A stretch of DNA of 64,000 nucleotides. Origin: Spinacia oleracea (lineage: Eukaryota > Streptophyta > Magnoliopsida > Caryophyllales > Amaranthaceae). Position 1 is the first letter of the stretch. Every line of letters starts with the position of its first letter. The stretch covers positions 19,492,001 to 19,556,000 of the forward strand of contig NC_079489.1 of NCBI RefSeq assembly GCF_020520425.1, given 5' to 3'. The position numbers and the translations under genes are program-made. Below, in pieces: positions 57,301-64,000 of the stretch. A model generated the notes under the pieces. That model made no database searches and was not told where the DNA came from. It worked only from the letters and a program-made list of their open reading frames with translations.

Positions 57301-58298
57301 GGAAAATGTGTAATTATTAATCCAACCTTTGCCCGATTTTCTTTAATTAAGCCTACCTATGCGATATTTCTAAATAATCCAACCTTTATGACCTAACTAC
57401 TATTATTAAGCCTAACAAGTTACTAACCTGATGTAGGCGGTATTCACCCTTACTACTATTATTAAGCCTAACAAGTTATATAACAACTATAAATTTTTTT
57501 TTTCCCCCTCCTTTTCTTTATTTGCTGTTTTAGTTTTCGTTCCTCTCTCCTCTGCGATTTTCTGCTTCATCTCTGCACTCTTTCCATTATTTCTCTTCTC
57601 CACCATTCTTGATCCCTCATACCTCTCCATTCGAAGTTCATCAAAAATAATCAGCAATTGTTATGGCTGGGGTAAAGCAATTGTCTGTTGGATCTTGATC
57701 TTCTTCAATTCAATGTTTTTTTTTCTAAATTTTCAACAAGACCACAATAACCAACATCCCACAACATAAAAAAAAAACTATATAATTGCAACAGCTAGGG
57801 TTTTTACGAACTTTCCATCAAGGAAGCCCAAAATTCAAAAATTTACCAAAAAAGGAACAAAAACGCTAGGGTCGTAAGTTCACCTTCAATTGTACGATTC
57901 TGGAGACGAAATTTGAATGCGTGTGGATGAAGTCACCTATTTCCACAAGAAAATCGATGATGATGTCATGAACCAGTACAATTGTGGTTGAAACAGTAAT
58001 AATGGAGGAGAAAGGAATTGAAACACGGTACAGAGAAGAGAAGGGTTAAGGGTTTTTTGAAAATAAAAATAAAATCCTTGTTTAGGTGGCAAGTGATGAT
58101 GACGTGTCCAATATTTTAGGAGGGAAACCAACTTTAGGTTGTCAACGTTTTTAACGTTGACTTTGTAGCAGGTAACCGGTCATCCAGGCTTAATAATAGT
58201 AGATGGGTCATAAATGTTGGATTATTTAGAAATATCGCATAGATAGGCTTAATTAAAAAAAACTGGACAAAGATTGGATTAATAATTACAAATTTTCC
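57301..58298. mobile_element. MULE with ~110-bp inverted ends, 9-bp TSD and a non-matching interior
   Basis: The ends GGAAAATGTGTAATTATTAA and its inverse continue through ATTAATCCAACCTTTGCCCG and GCGATATTTCTAAATAATCC. The flanks TATAATTTT at 57292-57300 and 58299-58307 are perfect. The interior (57490-58140) includes a pyrimidine-rich, leader-like stretch and may be captured host sequence; no protein recognised. Confidence 0.92.
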
Positions 58299-58426
58299 TA
58301 TAATTTTAGACCTTTAAGGATCCGTGTAAGGTATGGATATTATATAGATCAATAACTTAATGTCCGAGTCCGTATATTACTATACTATACTCAAACGTTA
58401 CCCATTGTCCATCCATAGAACTACCT

Positions 58427-58772
58427 TTCTTGCATATTCACTAGGGAGTAAAAGATTCTCATGATTACGGAGTATTAAGTAATTAAGTACATAGATGCCA
58501 AAAAAAAAAAAAAAAGTAATGCATCATATCTTCTGTATTCTTAACGTGCTACATTAATCAGTTTAGACGTAAGCTATGTGATACCGTACGTATTTGATAA
58601 CGTAACTGACATGAAAATTAACATGATCTATGCTAAGTTGCTAACTAGACTAGTTGACTTATACTAATCATTATAAGATCTACACCACCATTATATAAGT
58701 CAGGTAACTTATCCTACCCAAACATTTAATTTTAACATCTTCCTCTTAAAGACAATTGTGAACCTGCGGAAG
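58427..58772 (+). promoter_or_regulatory. Promoter of polygalacturonase gene 3
   Basis: Diverged versions of the array blocks: CTTTCTTGCATATTCACTAG, ATACCGTACGTA, CTAGACTAGTTGACTTATA, TCATTATAAGATCTACACCA. TATA box TTATATAAGT at 58691-58700. A poly(A) run at 58500-58516 is inserted in this region only. Confidence 0.7.
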
Positions 58773-61700
58773 ATGGTTAAGGTTTTCCCCCTTAACATTA
58801 ATAACCTCATTGTTATTTCTCTCTTGTTACTCGTTTGTGCAAAGACAAGTGTAGCATATAGTGTGGTGGCTTTCGGGGCGAGGCCCGATGGCCGAACCGA
58901 CTCAACCCAAGCCTTCCACAAGGCATGGGCATGGGCTTGTGGATCGGTGAAACCCGCCACACTCGACGTACCTCAAGGGAGATTTGTGGTCCAGCCCATG
59001 TCCTTTACCGGTCCATGTAAGAATCGGGTCACATTAAGGATAAAGGGTACAATTATCGGCCCATCAGATTATCGTGTATTGGCCCGGTCAAATGTGTGGC
59101 TCCAATTTTACAATATTAATGGGCTTATTATTGATGGGGGTACAACCGGTACCATTGATGCTAGGGGTCAACCATTTTGGTCATGTAGGCGTCATTACGG
59201 ATATTGTTACAATGGAGCTCAGGTATACTCAAGACTTTTTGGTCATTCTCTTTTCTTAATTTCAAACCTTGTGTTTTTTATCGTTACTAGTTGTTGCTTA
59301 GCAAAATTAACTGAGTAAATGTGTTGAATAATTAGACGAGGAGTAAATTAAATACCAAATGTCAAGTAAATATGTTATGGTTTCTAATAATACCTTGCAA
59401 ATGAAATATTCCTAAATTTTATTTGTTATATAAATATATAATCTACTCATACAAAGATAAATAAATTATTGAAAAGAACGTAAGAGGAAAAAAGGACAAA
59501 AGGGATAAAGTCATCGGATAGAAGGTGAAAGAAAGAAAAAGAATAAATGAAATGAAATGAAATGTTGATGGTGAGATTTGAACCTTATACCAAAAGAAAC
59601 AACCATTTAGAGGTTGCAGATTGAAAATTTTACTCATTAATAGTGAATTTCAAGGAATCCTCACTCATATCAGTATTGATAAGCATAGTATTCAAAACAC
59701 ATGCATTTTAAAGGTTTGAAATACATCAAATCTGACAATTTTTTGATCATGCCCTCTTTCATACGAGTATTTTCCTTTTAAATTTATCGATCATATAATA
59801 AAAATTTTGATGTTTTTGGGCCGGGACAGTCCATATCCTTTGTATCATGCAACGGCGTAGTAGTGCGCGGGCTAAAGTCAATGAATAGCCAGAAGAGTCA
59901 CATGAGCATAAAGAACTGCAACAATGTAGCTCTCAATTACTTAACGCTCAGAGCCCCAAGCGGTAGCCCTAACACCGATGGCATCAACATTCAACATTCT
60001 AATCGTATTCTCATTTACGGTTCCGTTATTAAAACCGGTGATGATTGTATTGCTCTAGGACCTGGAACCAAAAACATGGTCATTAACAAAATTGCTTGTG
60101 GCCCTGGACATGGTATTAGGTATTAATTTCTCCATCCTTTGATCTTGCCTTATTTTAGCCCTTAATTTAGTCTCTTCGTTCCCTTTTGTTTGTCATTTAA
60201 TTTTGTACAAAGTGTTTGAAATTAATAAGTTTTAGTAATTTGTTCATGGCTATTGATCTTACTTTAAATGACAAATATTATTAAACTAATTAAAATAATT
60301 AAGAGATCATGATTTAATGGAATAACTGAAATATACTTCTTCCGTTAATAAGCCGTTTTTATAAGTGCTACACTTCCATTCCATAATTGAAATTTACCAG
60401 ACTATTTACTTTATCATATTTATATCCTCTCATGTTCTCCACTTTCAATTATTTACGGAGTAATACTTATTTCTTTTAAGTTCCAAAAACCAGGGTGTGA
60501 CCTACATATTCAACTCACATCATCTTTTCTCACACTAAATGATTTATACACTATCAATTTTTTTACTCATATTACAAATAAATAATTAACCCTTTACCCC
60601 GTTTGGAAAGTATTTTAACAAATTCAGTTCAAACCTCCTAACATAACCCTTTACCCCGTTTGGAAAGTATTTAAACAAATTCAGTTCAAACCTCCTAACA
60701 TACGTGTCGGTCAAATTATAACGCTTAAAAAAATTGGGAATATAATAGCTAGTATGAATATTAGTAGTAGTTTTATTACTACGTACTATACTCGAATTAA
60801 ACATGTACATGGGCTGCGAGTCGTGACTAAAGGTGTGATTACCTTCGTGAAGCACTCTTGTTTAATTATTTGTTTAATACTTACTACGTACTATTCTCAA
60901 AATTATAAAAAGTTAATATAAAAAGTTAATATTCTCAAAATGAATAACGGGATCAATCTAACAAGATCTTACATGTAACATTTTGATGTATATAATAGTG
61001 AGAATTTACGGTCAAAGTTTTCATACTTTAGACACATTTTCCAAAGCGTAAAGAACTTTCTGAAACGGAGGTAGTACTACGTATTAATCTTGCGGATTTA
61101 GAGTGTATTTATATTTATCTTGAGGGGTTTTAGGTGTCCTGAAGTCAGGTTTCAAGCAATAGTTTAAGGTTTATTATGAATCTTTCGAGGCTTTTAATTA
61201 GGACTTTAAACTTGAATTTCCAACCCACAAGCTAGCAATTGGTAGCTAGACTACTAGATTATTGCTACATCTACCTAGTGATTAGTTCGTTATTAGTCCG
61301 TTCATCATTATATATACATGGTATGATGACAATATAATTACTCGTCTACGATCGAATTCTTTAGCAACAATCAACAAAAATCACTAATAATGTTCTGTTT
61401 AAATTTTGCAGTATTGGTAGCATGGGCAACAGCCTACGAGAAGATGGAGTACACAATATAGTAGTTGCAAATGTAGTATTCACCGGGACAATATATGGCG
61501 TTAGAATCAAATCATGGGCTAGACCTAGCAACAGCTTTGTCCGCAACATTATATTCCGCAATCTCGTCATGCGCAATGTCTATTATCCTATCATCATTGA
61601 CCAAAAATATTGTCCTAATAACCAATGTCCTCACCAGGTAACAATATATTACTTTCTTACATATATATATATAAATTTATGATATTGTCACTTCTTTTTC

Positions 61701-61984
61701 CGTTGTACATATATTTAAACTCGTTTGTGAACATATATATAATATATTGTTTTCTTTGAATGCAGAATTCAGGAGTGAAGGTGAGTAATGTGAGTTTCAT
61801 AAACATAAAAGGTACATCAAGACGTAAAGAAGCCATAACATTAACTTGTAGTCCAAGTAATCCCTGCAAAGGGATCAAACTGCAAGACATCAACTTAACT
61901 TTTGGGAGTAAACCAGCGGTGTCTACATGCAGCTACGCTAGAGGAATTAGTCGAGGCAAAGTTATCCCTCCAAGTTGCTTTTAG
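58773..61984 (+). CDS. Polygalacturonase 3 (GH28, exopolygalacturonase type), 394 residues
   Basis: Exons: 58773-59222, 59830-60119, 61412-61637, 61766-61984; GT-AG, phases 0/2/0. Exon 1 has two extra codons near GGTTGTIDARG, where genes 1 and 2 read GGTLDARG. Signal peptide LIVISLLLLVCAKTSVA. The motifs NTDGI, GDDCIALG, GPGHGIR and RIKSW are all present. Introns 1 and 2 are long (607 and 1292 bp); intron 2 holds a 57-bp tandem repeat. It is the most diverged copy (VVFTGTIYGVRIKSW against VGFWKTTNGVRIKSW). No lesion seen. Confidence 0.93.
60588..60702. repeat. 57-bp tandem duplication in intron 2 of polygalacturonase 3
   Basis: AACCCTTTACCCCGTTTGGA ... CAAACCTCCTAACAT occurs at 60588 and 60645 with one difference, so it is recent. 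Confidence 0.9.
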
Positions 61985-62478
61985 ATCTCATTCGGTGTAT
62001 TTTACCCTCTCTCACATTGTTCTCAACGCATACGTGCTTAGATCGATCATGTACGTGTTGAGCACACGATCGAGTGACGAAATGATACTTGGAGGCTAAG
62101 CCTTTAATTTTAATTAAACTTGTATACACTTCAATGAATGATGGCTTATCACTCGTTTGTTAATTTACTTTCAACTAAATTAATTATAAACGAATTGGCT
62201 TGACATTTTGGTCTTGTATCATATCTTACTTATGATACTACTTGTATCGTTTCATGCTTTTAATTTCTGATGTTTGTTTTGGATGTATTAGAAAAGTATA
62301 CTTCATTGAAAATCTTAATGAAGTGTCTTTTCTCTTTTCTCTTTTCTCTTTTCATTGATAATCTTAATGAAGTGTCTTTTCTCTTTCCTTTCACGAAGAA
62401 AATCGCACAGAGTACTAGAGTAGTATTCCCTCTCAAAACATTTCACCATTTTTCTGTTTTGTATCCCGCATTCATATT
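61985..62478. other. 3' region of polygalacturonase 3; no further gene
   Basis: Holds the shared CTTCAATGAATGATGGCT segment (62131-62148) and a short direct repeat (AATCTTAATGAAGTGTCTTT at 62311 and 62361). Confidence 0.5.
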
Positions 62479-63099
62479 TAGGGATGTCAGTGGGGCGAGT
62501 TTCGTGGGAGACCCGCCCCAAGTAGGCGGGGATGGAGGTAGATTTGGTGGGTGGTGGGGCGGGTGTGGATTTTGTGTTGAATCCGCCCCATTGATCCCCA
62601 TCTGCTCCGCCCCATCCCCACTCGCCCCGCTTTATACCCGCCATGGGTGATGGTGCGGATGTGGATTTATTTGTTTGTAAGTGATAATATGAATTTAGAT
62701 GAGACTTTTAAGTTTTTTTGTTTGAATTTTCTTTGTTATGGCAGATACTTTTTTTCGATTATATATATTACTTTTAGTATATGGTACTTTTTCTAAAGTT
62801 AATTTTTCATTACTCCGTATATATGACAAGTATTTGCTAAATGGGAAAAATTAGGAGGGTATTGGCGCGGGTATGGGGCGGGGGTGAGATGGGGATGGAT
62901 ACCAAGGCGGGTGGTGGGGCGGGGATGGATTTTAGTTTGTACCCGTTGGGGCGGGGATGGGATTAATTTTGTACCCGCCATGGGTGATGGGGCGGGGATG
63001 GGGAAGGCAAATTTAGGTGGGGATGCGGATGTAGGTCCAGGTGGGGATGGGGATGGAGGGACCTACATCCGCATTCCCCCCGCCCCATTGACATCCCTA
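62479..63099. mobile_element. hAT element with GGGGCGGGGATGG-rich interior
   Basis: Ends TAGGGATGTCAGTGGGGCG and CGCCCCATTGACATCCCTA; the flanks TTCATATT at 62471-62478 and 63100-63107 are perfect 8-bp TSDs. The interior is biased, G-rich on the plus strand, with an AT-rich core (62660-62850). No transposase. Confidence 0.92.
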
Positions 63100-63280
63100 T
63101 TCATATTTCGTATTAGGCGTGACCGGGCATTCCACAAATCGAAAGTGGCTCCGTTTGTTGAATCATAGTAGCAACCTTATCATAATGGGTACCAACCAAA
63201 CCGGCAACAAGAAGTAAAATCAATTTCTGTTCTGACACGGGTTGACCAATATTAGCCAATTAACTGATCACTTATAGTTT

Positions 63281-63640
63281 TTAACTGCCAACAATACAAT
63301 AAGAATTAATGTCATGAAAATTATTCAGGTGAAGAAGGTTAAATTGGTTTTCAGGATATACGACCCTGGTATGTTTGTTATCTTGAAAATTGGCCTTGAG
63401 TTTATTCAAGATCTGTTGTGCGGAGTCTCCTCTATAAAGAATCATATGAAGAAGGTTGGTAGATATCATCCAATATATATATCCACTGTTTCACAATTGA
63501 ATCGAGTTGCTTTTGGGATCTATGTGATCAAGGACGTTGAAAGCATGAGTGTGGCAATCGAACAGTTCGTCCCAATTCGAATATTGCACCTTTTCCTGAT
63601 CAAGAATTAACGGAATAGAGATATTGATATTTATCACCGA
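63281..63640 (-). pseudogene. Ty1/copia gag fragment
   Basis: Minus strand reads ISIPLILDQEKVQYSNWDEL, FDCHTHAFNVLDHIDPK, a stop near 63494, then LYRGDSAQQILNKLKANFQD and NKHTRVV; another frame carries on with the ENQFNLLHLNNFHD segment. This is the N-terminal gag (UBN2-type) pattern of plant copia elements. No LTR, protease or pol is seen; it is a degenerate piece with at least one stop. Confidence 0.7.
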
Positions 63641-63691
63641 AAAGGCGGGGTAAGACAGTGTGAAATTACATTTAGGTGTGATTTCACACAA

Positions 63692-64000
63692 AAAAAATTA
63701 TATAAGTTCCTTTCTCGCAAAAAATGGGTTATAAAAGGTCTTTTTAGAACCAAATAAAGCCCACGTGCTGCTCACGTGCAAGTCAATGACCGGAAAAACT
63801 CAGTCAATGCCGAAAACTTGCATTTGATTGTATTTCACACAAAAAATTACATTAAGGTATGATTTCGCAAGAAAAAATTACAATAAGGTGTGATTTTCCA
63901 AAAAAAAAAATTATAAGGTCATTTCTCACAAAACTTGGGTTATAAAAAGTCATTTTTGGCAAATTTGTCAAAAAAAAAGACATTTGTTACGGCCCACCCA
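63692..64000. repeat. Short direct repeats at the window end
   Basis: Variants of TTACAxTAAGGTGTGATTTC and TTTCTCxCAAAAxxTGGGTT plus ATAAAA recur (63665-63740, 63850-63960). Possibly the terminus of an element continuing outside the window. Confidence 0.45.

Overview
This is plant nuclear DNA. Spliced GT-AG genes are packed among plant transposon families: FAR1-type and small Mutator-like elements (MULEs), CACTA, hAT, Helitron, Stowaway MITEs, tRNA-derived SINEs, LINE and copia relics, and a Tat-lineage Ty3/gypsy retrotransposon. A eudicot is likely, but the species cannot be fixed from the window. The host genes are three tandem, co-oriented exopolygalacturonase-type genes (GH28) at 36549-39074, 50708-52374 and 58773-61984. 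Each has four exons, phases 0/2/0 and all four GH28 motifs. Nearly everything else is mobile DNA inserted before, between or inside them.

Region 1 (1-12.3 kb) is a FAR1-type MULE duplicated head-to-head into a large dyad. Arms 1-3545 and 5094-8655 are mirror copies around a 1.55 kb spacer that holds most of a transposase with one in-frame stop. Each arm carries a second, convergent gene ('gene B') plus the transposase 3' end. On the right a full seven-exon gene B model runs 11916 to 5695 on the minus strand. Its introns are crowded with a TTAGAACATAT-type motif. The same core (ATGTTCTAA) forms a 21-bp minisatellite at 12389-13133, inside a neighbouring element.

Region 2 (14.1-24.6 kb) is a patchwork of short elements, many with exact target-site duplications (TSDs). 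These are a hAT MITE, a tRNA SINE split by a MULE, two hAT elements filled with degenerate TCGGGT repeats, and a 3.9 kb Helitron that contains a foldback MULE and Stowaways and ends in two tandem Helitron 3' ends.

Region 3 (24700-34650) is a young LTR retrotransposon on the minus strand: 707-bp LTRs with 3 differences, TSD GTAAG, dual RNase H. Its gag-pol has one frameshift and two stops. An antisense, three-intron gene of 676 codons near its 3' LTR is fully open.

Region 4 (34.7-64 kb) holds the polygalacturonase array. Between genes 1 and 2 sit a 3.9 kb CACTA carrying two captured exons of the chromatin assembly gene FAS2, a second CACTA nested in an older CACTA relic, a LINE reverse-transcriptase fragment and a small Helitron. 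Between genes 2 and 3 are a Helitron-like tandem repeat, a SINE, a Stowaway and a 1 kb MULE. The right end has a hAT element and a broken copia gag fragment.
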